A stretch of DNA of 64,000 nucleotides from Methylobacterium platani. GTDB lineage: Bacteria > Pseudomonadota > Alphaproteobacteria > Rhizobiales > Beijerinckiaceae. This document shows, one piece after another, positions 43,165 to 54,575 of this stretch. Position numbers and translations under genes: made by a program. The notes beneath the pieces are model-generated. The model saw only the letters and a program-made list of their open reading frames with translations, was not told the origin of the DNA and did not search any database. Location of the stretch: assembly GCF_001653715.1 (NCBI RefSeq), contig NZ_LWHQ01000047.1, positions 186,001 through 250,000 on the forward strand, in the 5' to 3' direction. Numbering within the stretch: position 1 is the stretch's first letter; every line of letters begins with the position of its first letter.

Positions 43165-44031
43165 ATGGCACGGGTCGCGTTTCTGGGTCTCGGCGTGATG
43201 GGAGGGCCGATGGCCCGCCACCTCGCCGCCAAGGGCCACGACGTCACGGTCTACAACCGCACCAAGGCCAAGGCCGACGCCTGGGTGAGCGCTCACGGCG
43301 GCAAGGCCGCGGCGACGCCGCGCGAGGCGGCGGAAGGCCAGGAGATCGTCTTCGCCTGCGTCGGCAACGACGACGACCTGCGCCAGGTCACGACCGGCCC
43401 GGACGGCGCCTTCGCGGCGATGGGCAAGGGCACGGTCTTCGTCGACCACACCACCGCCTCGGCGGAGGTGGCGCGCGAGCTGTCCGAGGCGGCCGGCAAG
43501 GCCGGCTTCGGCTTCGTCGACGCGCCGGTCTCCGGCGGCCAGGCCGGCGCCGAGAACGGCGTGCTGACGGTGATGTGCGGCGGCGACGCCGAGACCTTCG
43601 CCCGGGTCGAACCGGTGATCGCGGCTTACGCCCGCGCCTGCCGGCTGCTGGGGCCCGTCGGTGCCGGCCAGCTCGCCAAGATGATGAACCAGATCTGCAT
43701 CGCGGGTCTCGTCCAGGGCCTGTCGGAGGCGGTGCATTTCGGCAAGCAGGCCGGGCTCGACATCGAGGCGGTGCTCGACGTGATCTCCAAGGGCGCCGCC
43801 GGCTCCTGGCAGATGGAGAACCGCGGCAAGACCATGAACGAGGGCAAGTTCGATTTCGGCTTCGCCGTCGACTGGATGCGCAAGGACCTGTCGATCGTCC
43901 TGTCGGAAGCCCGCCGCAACAAGGCCAAGCTGCCGGTGACGGCCCTCGTCGACCAGTTCTACGCCGAGGTGCAGAGCCTGGGCGGCGGGCGCTGGGACAC
44001 GTCGAGCCTGATCGCCCGGCTGGAGAAGTGA
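43165..44031 (+). CDS. NAD(P)-dependent beta-hydroxyacid dehydrogenase (3-hydroxyisobutyrate dehydrogenase family)
   Basis: A 288-residue dehydrogenase. The Rossmann start VAFLGLGVMGGPMARHLAAKGHDVTVYNRTKAKAD carries Asn-Arg-Thr after the second strand, which favours NADPH. The substrate signature FVDAPVSGGQAGAENG and the catalytic lysine in GQLAKMMNQ are present, and the C-terminal helical domain has the usual length. Related enzymes act on 3-hydroxyisobutyrate, tartronate semialdehyde or glyoxylate/succinic semialdehyde; the exact substrate is not clear. GGAGGAG lies about nine bases upstream of the ATG. Confidence 0.9.
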   Translation: MARVAFLGLGVMGGPMARHLAAKGHDVTVYNRTKAKADAWVSAHGGKAAATPREAAEGQEIVFACVGNDDDLRQVTTGPDGAFAAMGKGTVFVDHTTASAEVARELSEAAGKAGFGFVDAPVSGGQAGAENGVLTVMCGGDAETFARVEPVIAAYARACRLLGPVGAGQLAKMMNQICIAGLVQGLSEAVHFGKQAGLDIEAVLDVISKGAAGSWQMENRGKTMNEGKFDFGFAVDWMRKDLSIVLSEARRNKAKLPVTALVDQFYAEVQSLGGGRWDTSSLIARLEK

Positions 44032-44071
44032 GGGCGCGGTCGATCCCGCACTCTCGATGGCAAGACGAAAC

Positions 44072-44143
44072 TCCCTCCCCTCTCCTGGCGATGCCGGGCT
44101 TGCCCGGTATCGCTACAAGGTGTGGGAGAGGGGATCCCGCGCC
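44072..44143. repeat. Partial copy of the GGGATCCC-type palindromic repeat
   Basis: The right arm GGGAGAGGGGATCCCGCGC is intact at 44124-44142; the left part has only a related CCCTCCCCTCTCC stretch near 44075-44087, with an unrelated small hairpin between. It lies between the convergent dehydrogenase and glpK genes. Confidence 0.75.
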
Positions 44144-44178
44144 ATCTGGTTTTCAGTCAGCGCCGGTCAGTCAGGCCC

Positions 44179-45672
44179 CTACTTCCCCACCAGACAACTC
44201 ACCGCCTTGCGCCAGCCGGCGAGCCGGCGCTCGCGCACCACCGGCTCCATCGCCGGGGTGAAGCGGCGCTCCAGGCGCCAATGGTCGGCGAAGTGTTCGG
44301 GCTCGGGGTAGAGGCCGCAGGCGAGGCCGGCGAGGTAGGCCGCGCCCAGCGCCGTCGTCTCCTTCACCGCGGGCCGGTCGACGGGGGCGGCGAGGAGGTC
44401 GGCGAGGCGCTGCATCGTCCAGTCGGAGGCGACCATGCCGCCGTCGACCCGCAGCACCGTGGCGCTTCCCTCCCCGTCCGGCCAGTCGGCCCGCATCGCG
44501 GCCAGCAGATCGGCGGTCTGGTAGCACACGCTCTCGAGCGCCGCCCGGGCGAGCTCGGCCGGGCCGGTGCCGCGGGTGAGGCCGAACAGGGCGCCGCGGG
44601 CATCCGGCTCCCAATGGGGCGCGCCGAGGCCGACGAAGGCCGGCACCAGGTAGACGTCCTGCGCCGGGTCGGCCCGCTCGGCGAGCGCCCCGGTCTCGGC
44701 CGCCGATCCGATCACCCCGAGCCCGTCGCGCAGCCACTGCACCGCCGCACCGGCGACGAAGATCGAGCCTTCGAGCGCGTAGGTGCGCCGGCCGTCGAGC
44801 TGGTAGGCGATGGTGGTGAGGAGCTTGTTCTTCGAGGCGACCGGCTGGTCGCCGGTGTTGAGGAGGGCGAAGCAGCCGGTGCCGTAGGTCGACTTGACCA
44901 TTCCGGGCCGGAAGCAGGCCTGGCCCACCACCGCGGCCTGCTGGTCGCCGGCGACGCCCCGGATCGGGATCGACGCGCCGAACAGCTCCGGGTCGGTCTC
45001 GCCGAAATCGCCGGAGGAATCGCGCACCTCCGGCAGCATCGAGGCCGGCACGCCCAGCAGCGCCATCAGCTCGTCGTCCCAGGCGCCGCGATGGATGTCG
45101 AAGAGCAGCGTGCGCGAGGCGTTGGTGGCGTCGGTGACGTGCAGCCGGCCGCCGGTGAGGCGCCACAGGAGATACGAATCGACGGTGCCGAAGGCGAGCT
45201 CCCCGGCCTCGGCCCGGGCGCGGGCGCCGGGCACGTTGTCGAGGATCCAGGCGATCTTGGTGCCGGAGAAGTAGGGATCGAGGATCAGGCCGGTCTTCGC
45301 CGTGACCGCCGGCTCGTGGCCCTCGTCCTTCAGGCGGGCGCAGATCCCGGCCGAGCGCCGGTCCTGCCAGACGATGGCGCGGTGCACCGCCTCGCCGGTG
45401 CGCCTGTCCCAGACCAGCGTCGTCTCGCGCTGGTTGGTGATGCCGATCGCCGCCACGTCCCGGGCCGTCACCCCGGCCTGTTTCATCGCCGCCCGGCAGG
45501 TCTCGAGCGTCGTGCGCCAGAGATCCTCCGGCTCGTGCTCGACCCAGCCCGAGGCGGGGAAGTGCTGCGGGAACTCGGCCTGGGCGAGGCCCGCGATCGA
45601 GGTGTCGGGCCGGAACAGCAGGGCGCGCGAAGAGGTGGTGCCCTGGTCGATGGCGAGGATGAGGGAGGACAT
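44179..45672 (-). CDS. glpK: Glycerol kinase
   Basis: Phosphorylates glycerol to glycerol 3-phosphate with ATP. The 497-residue FGGY-family protein has the start ILAIDQGTTSSRALLF, the glycerol-binding EHEPEDLW, ITNQRETTLVWDRRTGEAVH, and the ATP site around STYGTGCFALLNTG and FVPAFVGLGAPHWEPDARG. It is the last gene of the glycerol operon, separated from the transporter genes by a toxin-antitoxin pair and a repeat. There is a 24-base gap from the PIN toxin stop, so it may be read through from upstream. Confidence 0.96.
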   Translation of the reverse strand: MSSLILAIDQGTTSSRALLFRPDTSIAGLAQAEFPQHFPASGWVEHEPEDLWRTTLETCRAAMKQAGVTARDVAAIGITNQRETTLVWDRRTGEAVHRAIVWQDRRSAGICARLKDEGHEPAVTAKTGLILDPYFSGTKIAWILDNVPGARARAEAGELAFGTVDSYLLWRLTGGRLHVTDATNASRTLLFDIHRGAWDDELMALLGVPASMLPEVRDSSGDFGETDPELFGASIPIRGVAGDQQAAVVGQACFRPGMVKSTYGTGCFALLNTGDQPVASKNKLLTTIAYQLDGRRTYALEGSIFVAGAAVQWLRDGLGVIGSAAETGALAERADPAQDVYLVPAFVGLGAPHWEPDARGALFGLTRGTGPAELARAALESVCYQTADLLAAMRADWPDGEGSATVLRVDGGMVASDWTMQRLADLLAAPVDRPAVKETTALGAAYLAGLACGLYPEPEHFADHWRLERRFTPAMEPVVRERRLAGWRKAVSCLVGK

Positions 45673-45696
45673 CGTAAGGCTCTTTCGCGCGGCGCG

Positions 45697-46131
45697 TTAG
45701 AGGGGTGGCGGTTCCAGCGTGGCGAGGCCGAGCGTGTCGGCCGCCCGGCGGAGACGGGCATCGAAGGTGGCGAAGGGCAGGCCGGTGACCTGGAGCAGTG
45801 CGAGATGCAGGGCGTCGGGGCCGCGCACGCCGAGGGCGGCGTCCTGGACGATGGTGCGGGCGGAGGCAAGAATCTCGCTGGTGGTCGTGAGCGGACGAAG
45901 GCGGCGATCACACCAGGCATCGAACACGCCGTTGACCGTGCGGGCCTGCGCATCGTCGAGCACGCGCTCGCTCACCAAGCGCGAGAGTGCGGCGGAGAAG
46001 TCCAGGATGACGAGATCGGATACGATCGGATCGACGCGCGGTGCTCCGATCCAGGCTTCGACCCGGGCGCTCTGTGCCCCATCGACGAAGACAGGCATCA
46101 GGATGCTCGTATCGCAATAGACCGCGCTCAC
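45697..46131 (-). CDS. PIN-domain toxin (VapC-like ribonuclease)
   Basis: A 144-residue PIN-fold protein likely to act as the RNase toxin of a type II pair. Acidic residues expected of the metal site are visible: D7 in YCDTSILM, an acidic residue in LVILDFSAALSR (Asp where Glu is usual), Asp in VRGPDALHLALL and Asp in FATFDARL. Its ATG overlaps the antitoxin stop by four bases (ATGA). It sits inside the glycerol operon, between the binding protein and kinase genes. Confidence 0.88.
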   Translation of the reverse strand: MSAVYCDTSILMPVFVDGAQSARVEAWIGAPRVDPIVSDLVILDFSAALSRLVSERVLDDAQARTVNGVFDAWCDRRLRPLTTTSEILASARTIVQDAALGVRGPDALHLALLQVTGLPFATFDARLRRAADTLGLATLEPPPL

Positions 46132-46367
46132 AGCCCCTCGTCCCGCATTCGCCGGATCAGGCTTGTCGAGTCGAACGGCTTGAGGGGCTTCACCCGGTTG
46201 GCGCGCAGGCGCTCGATCTCCTCCTTCGTCACCGAACGGGACTCGACCGGCTTAAGCTGGATCGGGTCCTCACCGAGGCGGGTGATGATGATTTCCTCGC
46301 CCGCGCACGCCCTGGCGAGAAGTTCGGGGAAGTGAGCCGTCGCGTCTTCCAACGTGTAGTAGGCCAT
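46128..46367 (-). CDS. Phd/YefM-type antitoxin
   Basis: A 79-residue antitoxin: MAYYTLEDATAHFPELLARACAGEEIIITRLGEDPIQLKPV is the Phd/YefM DNA-binding fold, followed by a flexible, charged tail (EIERLRANRVKPLKPFDSTSLIRRMRDEG) that would cover the toxin. It is the first gene of the pair, overlapping the PIN gene. Typically such antitoxins repress their own promoter, which must lie in 46368-46460. Confidence 0.88.
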   Translation of the reverse strand: MAYYTLEDATAHFPELLARACAGEEIIITRLGEDPIQLKPVESRSVTKEEIERLRANRVKPLKPFDSTSLIRRMRDEGL

Positions 46368-46462
46368 GACGATCTCCTGCAGCGTCGGTCGTCAGGGTAG
46401 CGGAACCGGGAGTCCTGCGAAAAGCGGGGATACGCAAACAAACTTTTGGGAAAGGGACAATG

Positions 46463-46631
46463 GCGCGGGATCCCCTCTCCCGAGTGGGAGAGGGGTAGGG
46501 GTGAGGGTGCTACGGTCATAAGTCTGGCTCCGAACGTCCCGCTGCCAGCACGACGCTCAGCGCTTCACACTGAAGCGTGTCACCCTCACCCCCTACCCCT
46601 CTCCCACACGGGAGAGGGGGGATCCCGCGCC
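46463..46631. repeat. Large composite palindrome between glpV and the toxin-antitoxin pair
   Basis: Two arms of about 50 bases face each other: 46463-46512 and 46580-46631. Each arm is itself palindromic and contains the GCGCGGGATCCCCTCTCCC core (46463-46481 and, in reverse with one extra G, 46610-46630), plus a GGGTGAGGGTG/CACCCTCACCC tail. The core is shared with 2594 and 44124. The rest of the 327-base gap (46368-46694) holds no visible gene. Confidence 0.85.
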
Positions 46632-46694
46632 TCTTCTTCGACCCGGATGGTTCTGAGGGGGGAGCGGGGCGTTCAGGCCCCGCTCCCGCTCCGA

Positions 46695-48440
<1,746 letters not shown>

Positions 48441-48512
48441 CCTGGTGGTCCTCCCTCTGGTGGTGATCGGCCCGCCTGATGCCGGCTCATGCCGGACGTA
48501 GCGGCAGACCGG

Positions 48513-48794
48513 TTAAGCGAAGCGGAACATGACCGCCCCGTAAACGAGCGAGAGCGCGAGCGCCCATTCGAGGTTCGGGCCGACGAGGCCGAGCCAAGCG
48601 AGATTGATGAAGGCGGCGCCGACCAGCGTCAGGAACAGCCGGTCGCCCCGGGTGGTGGGGATCCGCAGGATCCCGACCTGCTCGGTCTCCGGGCGCCACA
48701 CGGCGAGCGCGGTCATCAGGGCGAGCAGGCCGGCGATGACCGCGAAGAAGGTCGCGGTCTGCCAGGTCCAGGCCATCCAGGCGAAATCGAGCAT
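48513..48794 (-). CDS. glpU: DUF2160 small membrane protein of the glycerol transporter
   Basis: A 93-residue protein with three membrane helices (about 10-30, 50-68 and 74-92): LDFAWMAWTWQTATFFAVIAG and NLAWLGLVGPNLEWALALSLVYG. This is the DUF2160 protein that accompanies glycerol ABC importers in rhizobia (GlpU). It lies 16 bases after the glpQ permease stop. Its role is not clear. Confidence 0.88.
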   Translation of the reverse strand: MLDFAWMAWTWQTATFFAVIAGLLALMTALAVWRPETEQVGILRIPTTRGDRLFLTLVGAAFINLAWLGLVGPNLEWALALSLVYGAVMFRFA

Positions 48795-48810
48795 CGGACA
48801 AGCTCCCCGA

Positions 48811-49608
48811 TCACACCCGGCCGAGGGCGAAGCCCTTGGCGATGTAGTTGCGCACGAACCAGATCACGAGGGCGCCCGGCACGATGGTAAGGACGCCGGC
48901 CGCAGCCAAGAGGCCCCAATCCATGCCGGCGGCCGAGACCGTGCGGGTCATGGTGGCGGCGATGGGCTTGGCGTCGACCGAGGTGAGCGTACGCGCCAGA
49001 AGCAGCTCGACCCACGAGAACATGAAGCAGAAGAAGGCGGCGACGCCGATGCCCGACGCGATCAGCGGCATGAAGATCTTCACGAAGAAGCGCGGGAAGG
49101 AATAGCCGTCGATCGCCGCGGTCTCGTCGATCTCGCGCGGCACGCCCGACATGAAGCCTTCGAGAATCCACACCGCCAGCGGCACGTTGAACAGGCAGTG
49201 GGCCAGCGCCACCGCCCAGGGCGTGTCGAACAGGCCGACCGCCGAGTACAGGTTGAAGAACGGCAGCGCGAACACCGCCGGCGGCGCCATCCGGTTCGAG
49301 AGCAGCCAGAAGAACAGGTGCTTGTCGCCGATGAAGCTGTAGCGCGAGAAGGCGTAGGCCGCCGGGAGCGCGAGACCGATCGACAGGACCGTGTTGATCG
49401 CCACGTAGGACAGCGAGTTCAGGTAGCCGCCGTACCAGCTCGGATCGGTGAAGATCCGGATGTAGTTGTCGAACGTGATGGCATGCGGCCAGAGCGTCAT
49501 GCTGGTGTTGATTTCCTGGTTGGTCTTCAGGCTCATGTTCACGAGCCAGTAGATCGGAACCATCAGGAACAGGAGGTAGAGCGTCATCACGACGTGGCGC
49601 GGGCGCAT
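48811..49608 (-). CDS. glpQ: Glycerol ABC transporter permease (second)
   Basis: A 265-residue MalG-type permease with six membrane helices, from MTLYLLFLMVPIYWLVNMSL to a last helix near VLTIVPGALVIWFV. The ATPase-contact EAA loop reads PREIDETAAIDGYSFPRFFVKIFMPL. Its ATG shares one base with the glpP stop. Pairs with GlpP to form the channel. Confidence 0.92.
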   Translation of the reverse strand: MRPRHVVMTLYLLFLMVPIYWLVNMSLKTNQEINTSMTLWPHAITFDNYIRIFTDPSWYGGYLNSLSYVAINTVLSIGLALPAAYAFSRYSFIGDKHLFFWLLSNRMAPPAVFALPFFNLYSAVGLFDTPWAVALAHCLFNVPLAVWILEGFMSGVPREIDETAAIDGYSFPRFFVKIFMPLIASGIGVAAFFCFMFSWVELLLARTLTSVDAKPIAATMTRTVSAAGMDWGLLAAAGVLTIVPGALVIWFVRNYIAKGFALGRV

Positions 49609-50578
49609 CAGGCGGCCCTCCGGTCGAGCGGGATGGTGGTGGCGGCGGGCAGGCTGCCGGCGGCATGCGCGTCGGCCGGGTCGGTGTCGGCCAGCACCGT
49701 GCGGTTGCCGGCGTCGACGTTGGTCATCACGGTGTAGAACACCCAGCAGACGCTGAGGATGATCAGGTTGTAGACCAGCGACATCGCCGCCGCGCGGCCG
49801 AGGTCGAACTGTCCCAGCGCCAGCTTGACGAGGTCGATCGACAGGAAGGTCGTGGCGTTGCCGGGCCCGCCGCCGGTGAGCACGAAGGGCTCGGTGTAGA
49901 TCATGAACGAGTCCATGAAGCGCAGCAGCACGGCGATCAGCAGGACCCGGCGCATCTTCGGCAGCTGGATGGTGCGGAAGATCGCCCACTGGCTCGCCCC
50001 GTCGATGCGGGCGGCCTGGTAATAGGCGTCGGGGATCGACTTGAGACCCGCGTAGCACAGCAGCGCGACGAGGCTGGTCCAGTGCCAGACGTCCATGGTC
50101 ACGATCGTGACCCAGGCGGCGAGCGCGGAGCCGGCGTAGTTGTAGTCGATGCCGAGATTGTTCAGGAACGCGCCGAGCAGGCCGATATCGGTGCGGGCGA
50201 AGACCTGCCAGATCGTGCCGACGACGTTCCACGGGATCAGGAGCGGCAGGGCCATCAGCACGAGGCAGAAGGCGACCGAGCGGCCCTCCCGCGGCATCGA
50301 CAGCGCTACCGCGATGCCGAGCGGCACCTCGATCGCCAGGATGACGCCCGAGAACAGCAGGTTGCGCCACAGCGAATCGAAGAAGCGCTCGCCGAACTGG
50401 GTCGACGGGTCGAGCAGTTCCTGGAACCAGCCGAGGCCGTTCCAGAAGAACTGGTTGTTGCCGAACGTGTCCTGGAACGAGTAGTTGACCACCGTCATCA
50501 GCGGCAGCACCGCCGAGAAGGCGACGACGGCGAAGACCGGCAGGACGAGGAGCCAGGCCTTCTGGTTGACGGTCTTGG

Positions 50579-50582
<4 letters not shown>
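49608..50582 (-). CDS. glpP: Glycerol ABC transporter permease (first)
   Basis: A 324-residue MalF-type permease with six membrane helices; the first is AWLLVLPVFAVVAFSAVLPLM. The EAA loop reads SIPDAYYQAARIDGASQWAIFRTIQLPKMRR. A C-terminal tail of about 30 residues (AHAAGSLPAATTIPLDRRAA) is soluble. The ATG overlaps the glpT stop by four bases. Confidence 0.92.
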
Positions 50583-51664
<1,082 letters not shown>

Positions 51665-51680
51665 GGATCCCCTCTCCTCT

Positions 51681-52766
51681 TCAGGCCGCCGCCGGCAGGT
51701 CGAGGGCGGCGGTGCGGCCGCTTTCGTCGAACACCAGGGCGTGGCGGGGGTCGAGATAGGCGGTCACCGCCGTGCCGGGCTCCAGGCGACGGACGCCGGC
51801 CACCAGCGCGATCAGGCGGCTCTCGCCGGCATCGACGTGAACGTAGCTCTCCGAGCCGGTGATCTCGGCGACCGAGACGGTGGCGGGCAGCGCGATCGCC
51901 TCGCCCGGCAGGGGATCGAGGGCGAGGTGGTGGGCGCGAAAGCCGATCGTGTAGGCCCCGTCCGGCACGGTCGCCAGCGTCCCGGTCGCCCGGACCTGGC
52001 CGCCGGTCGGCAAGGTGATCCGGCCGCCGGCCTTGACGACGCCGAGGGTGTTGAGCGGCGGGTCGGAGAAGACCTTGGCGGTGATGAGATCCTGGGGCCG
52101 GCGATAGACGTCCGGCGTCGGGCCGACCTGCGTGACGCGGCCCTGGTGCAGGGTGGCGGTGCGCCCGCCGAGCATCAAGGCTTCCGCCGGCTCGGTGGTG
52201 GCGTAGACGAAGATCGCGCCGGTGGCGGCGAAGATGCGCGGCAGTTCCTCGCGCAGTTCCTCGCGCAGCTTGTAGTCGAGGTTCGCCAGCGGCTCGTCCA
52301 TCAGCACGAGGTCGGCGCGCTTGCAGAGCGCCCGGGCGATGGCGGTGCGCTGCTGCTGGCCGCCCGAGAGTTCGAGGGGCTTGCGCTTCAGGTAGGGGGT
52401 GAGCCGGAGAAGCCCCGCCGCCTCCTGCACCCGCGCCTCGATCTCACCCTTCGCGACACCGGCGACCCGCATCGGCGAGGCGATGTTCTCGTAGACCGAG
52501 AGCGAGGGGTAGTTGATGAACTGCTGGTAGACCATCGCGACGTTGCGGCGCTGCACCGGCAGCCCGGTCACGTCCCGGCCGTCGGCGACGATCCGGCCCT
52601 CGCTCGGCGCCTCGAGCCCGGCCATCAGGCGCATCAAGGTGGTCTTGCCGGCGAGCGTCTGGCCGAGCAGCACGTTGAGCGAGCCCTTCGGCAGGGCGAG
52701 GCTGACGTCGCGGATATGCGTCTCGGGGCCGACCCGCTTGGTGACGTTCTCCAGGATCAGGGTCAT
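51681..52766 (-). CDS. glpS: Glycerol ABC transporter ATPase lacking the switch histidine
   Basis: A 361-residue ATPase with a C-terminal TOBE-like domain. The signature LSGGQQQR (133-140) and Walker B LVLMDEP (Glu158) are normal, and Walker A is the variant GQTLAGKT (35-42). The H-loop reads VYATTEPAEAL, with Thr191 in place of the catalytic His. The start is set at the ATG at 52766, which has GGGAGGG just upstream; an ATG nine codons earlier (52793) lies inside a palindromic repeat and has no ribosome site. First transporter gene after glpD. Confidence 0.92.
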   Translation of the reverse strand: MTLILENVTKRVGPETHIRDVSLALPKGSLNVLLGQTLAGKTTLMRLMAGLEAPSEGRIVADGRDVTGLPVQRRNVAMVYQQFINYPSLSVYENIASPMRVAGVAKGEIEARVQEAAGLLRLTPYLKRKPLELSGGQQQRTAIARALCKRADLVLMDEPLANLDYKLREELREELPRIFAATGAIFVYATTEPAEALMLGGRTATLHQGRVTQVGPTPDVYRRPQDLITAKVFSDPPLNTLGVVKAGGRITLPTGGQVRATGTLATVPDGAYTIGFRAHHLALDPLPGEAIALPATVSVAEITGSESYVHVDAGESRLIALVAGVRRLEPGTAVTAYLDPRHALVFDESGRTAALDLPAAA

Positions 52767-52786
52767 GGCGCCCTCCCGTCTCTTCC

Positions 52787-52890
52787 AGAGCATTTTCCGA
52801 CGAAGTGGATACCGGTTCGTCGCAGAAAATGCGTCAAAATCGAAAACCTAGAGAGCTTCGCGATTGCAACGCGATCGTGAAGCTCTCTAG
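52787..52890. repeat. Two hairpins between glpD and glpS (AGAGCATTTTC family and a CTAGAGAGC palindrome)
   Basis: Hairpin 1: GCATTTTC (52790-52797) with GAAAATGC (52825-52832), with inner arms GACGAA (52799-52804) and TTCGTC (52816-52821). Hairpin 2: CTAGAGAGCTTC (52848-52859) with GAAGCTCTCTAG (52879-52890), a 12-bp perfect inverted repeat. Both fall in the 128-base glpD-glpS gap, so both would be transcribed within the operon and could set the ratio of GlpD to the transporter. Confidence 0.85.
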
Positions 52891-52894
52891 AGGG

Positions 52895-54484
52895 TCAGGC
52901 CGCGGTGGAGGCGGCGGCGGCGCGGCGCATGTGGTCGTCGAGGGCGGCGGCCTCGGCGGGGGTGACCCTAAGGCCGAGCTTCGAGCGGCGCCAGAGCACG
53001 TCGTCGGCGGTGACCGCCCATTCCCGGCGCATCAGGTGGGTCACCTCGCGCTCGGTCAGGTCGGCCCCGAACACCCGACCGAGATCGGCCATGGAGCGGG
53101 CGCCGCTCAGGATCTCGCGGGCATCGGTGCCGTAGGCCCGCACCAGCCGGGCGACCAGCGCCTCCGGCACGCCCGGATGCTTGCGCGCGAGCCCGGCCAC
53201 GACCTCGTCGTAGCTCTCCTTCGGGAAGTTGCCGCCCGGCAGCACCGCGCCTGACGTCCAGGGCGCTTTGGCCGCCGCCGGCAGGTGGTCCTTCAGGCGC
53301 TCGAGCGCCGATTCGGCGAGGCGCCGATAGGTGGTGATCTTGCCGCCGAACACCGAGAGCATCGCCGGCTGGCCTTCCGGCGCGTCGAGGGTCAGCACGT
53401 AGTCGCGGGTGGCTTCCTGCGCCTTCGAGGCGCCGTCGTCGTAGAGCGGGCGCACGCCGGAATAGGTCCACACCACCTCGTCGCGGGTGACCGGATCGCG
53501 AAAATACTCGCTCGCGGCGGCGCAGAGATAGGCGATCTCCTCCTCGCTCGCCTTCACGTCGGCGGGGTCGCCGGTGTAGTCGCGGTCGGTGGTGCCGATC
53601 AGGGTGAAGTCGCGCTCGTAGGGGATCGCGAAGATGATGCGCTGGTCGGCGTTCTGGAAGATGTAGGCGCGGTCGTGCTGGAACAGGCGCTTCACCACGA
53701 TGTGGCTGCCCTGGACGAGGCGCACGCCCTCGGTGGAATTCGCCCGCGCCACGCCGGTGAGCACGTTCGCCACCCAGGGACCGGCGGCGTTGACGAGAGT
53801 GCGGGCCCGCACCGTATCGCGGGCGCCGGTCGCGCGGTCCTCGGCGGTGATCTCCCACAGCCCGTCGGCGCGGGCGACGGTGACGACCCGGGTGCGGGTG
53901 CGGATCATCGCGCCGCGTTCGGCGGCGTCGCGGGCGTTCAGCACGACGAGGCGCGAATCCTCGACCCAGCAATCCGAATATTCGAAAGCCCGGCGAAAGC
54001 CGGGTTTCAGCGGCTCGCCGGCGGGATCGCGGGTGAGGTCGAGGGTGCGGGTGCCGGGCAGGCGCTTGCGGCCGCCGAGGTTGTCGTAGAGCAGGAGGCC
54101 GAGGCGCAGGAGCCAGCCGGGCCTGAGGCCCGCATGGTGCGGCAGCACGAAGCGCAGGGGCCAGACGATGTGGGGCGCCATGCCCCACAGCACCTCGCGC
54201 TCCATCAGGGCTTCGCGGACGAGGCGGAACTCGTAATGCTCCAGGTAGCGCAGGCCGCCGTGGATCAGCTTGGTCGAGGTCGAGGAGGTGCCGCTGGCGA
54301 GGTCGTTCTGCTCGAACAGCACCACCGAGGCGCCGCGGCCGACCGCGTCGCGGGCGATGCCGCAGCCGTTGATGCCGCCGCCGATCACCGCGAGGTCGAA
54401 CACCCCGCGCTCGTCGCCGGGCTGCTGACGCCTGGGGCCCAAGGCCACCTCCCTGTCGGAGCCTTTCGGCTCTTTCGTTTGCAT
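52895..54484 (-). CDS. glpD: Glycerol-3-phosphate dehydrogenase (aerobic, FAD-dependent)
   Basis: Membrane-associated flavoenzyme that oxidises glycerol 3-phosphate to dihydroxyacetone phosphate and passes electrons to the respiratory chain. The 529-residue protein has a hydrophilic N-terminal extension of about 30 residues, then the FAD-binding motif FDLAVIGGGINGCGIARDAVGRG, ASGTSSTSTKLIHGGLRYLEHYEF, and the substrate-domain block FAIPYERDFTLIGTTDRDYTGDP. The C-terminal domain (about 400-525) is complete. It is the first structural gene after glpR, with a 12-bp inverted repeat in the 91-base gap. Confidence 0.95.
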   Translation of the reverse strand: MQTKEPKGSDREVALGPRRQQPGDERGVFDLAVIGGGINGCGIARDAVGRGASVVLFEQNDLASGTSSTSTKLIHGGLRYLEHYEFRLVREALMEREVLWGMAPHIVWPLRFVLPHHAGLRPGWLLRLGLLLYDNLGGRKRLPGTRTLDLTRDPAGEPLKPGFRRAFEYSDCWVEDSRLVVLNARDAAERGAMIRTRTRVVTVARADGLWEITAEDRATGARDTVRARTLVNAAGPWVANVLTGVARANSTEGVRLVQGSHIVVKRLFQHDRAYIFQNADQRIIFAIPYERDFTLIGTTDRDYTGDPADVKASEEEIAYLCAAASEYFRDPVTRDEVVWTYSGVRPLYDDGASKAQEATRDYVLTLDAPEGQPAMLSVFGGKITTYRRLAESALERLKDHLPAAAKAPWTSGAVLPGGNFPKESYDEVVAGLARKHPGVPEALVARLVRAYGTDAREILSGARSMADLGRVFGADLTEREVTHLMRREWAVTADDVLWRRSKLGLRVTPAEAAALDDHMRRAAAASTAA

Positions 54485-54523
54485 CCTGCCGCGAATCTAG
54501 CCGCGGCGAACCGCTGACGCAAG

Positions 54524-54574
54524 CGAAACCGAAAACGACGAGGCGCGAACGAAAGTCTGGGATTTTCGGTTTCG
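54524..54574 (-). promoter_or_regulatory. Candidate GlpR operator in the glpR-glpD gap
   Basis: Perfect 12-bp inverted repeat: CGAAACCGAAAA (54524-54535) and TTTTCGGTTTCG (54563-54574), with a further CGAACGAAAG between (about 54546-54555). Several TTTCG/CGAAA half-sites resemble those in known DeoR/GlpR operators. It is placed so that bound GlpR would block transcription into glpD; it could also form a hairpin after the glpR stop at 54576. Confidence 0.6.
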
Positions 54575-54575
54575 G

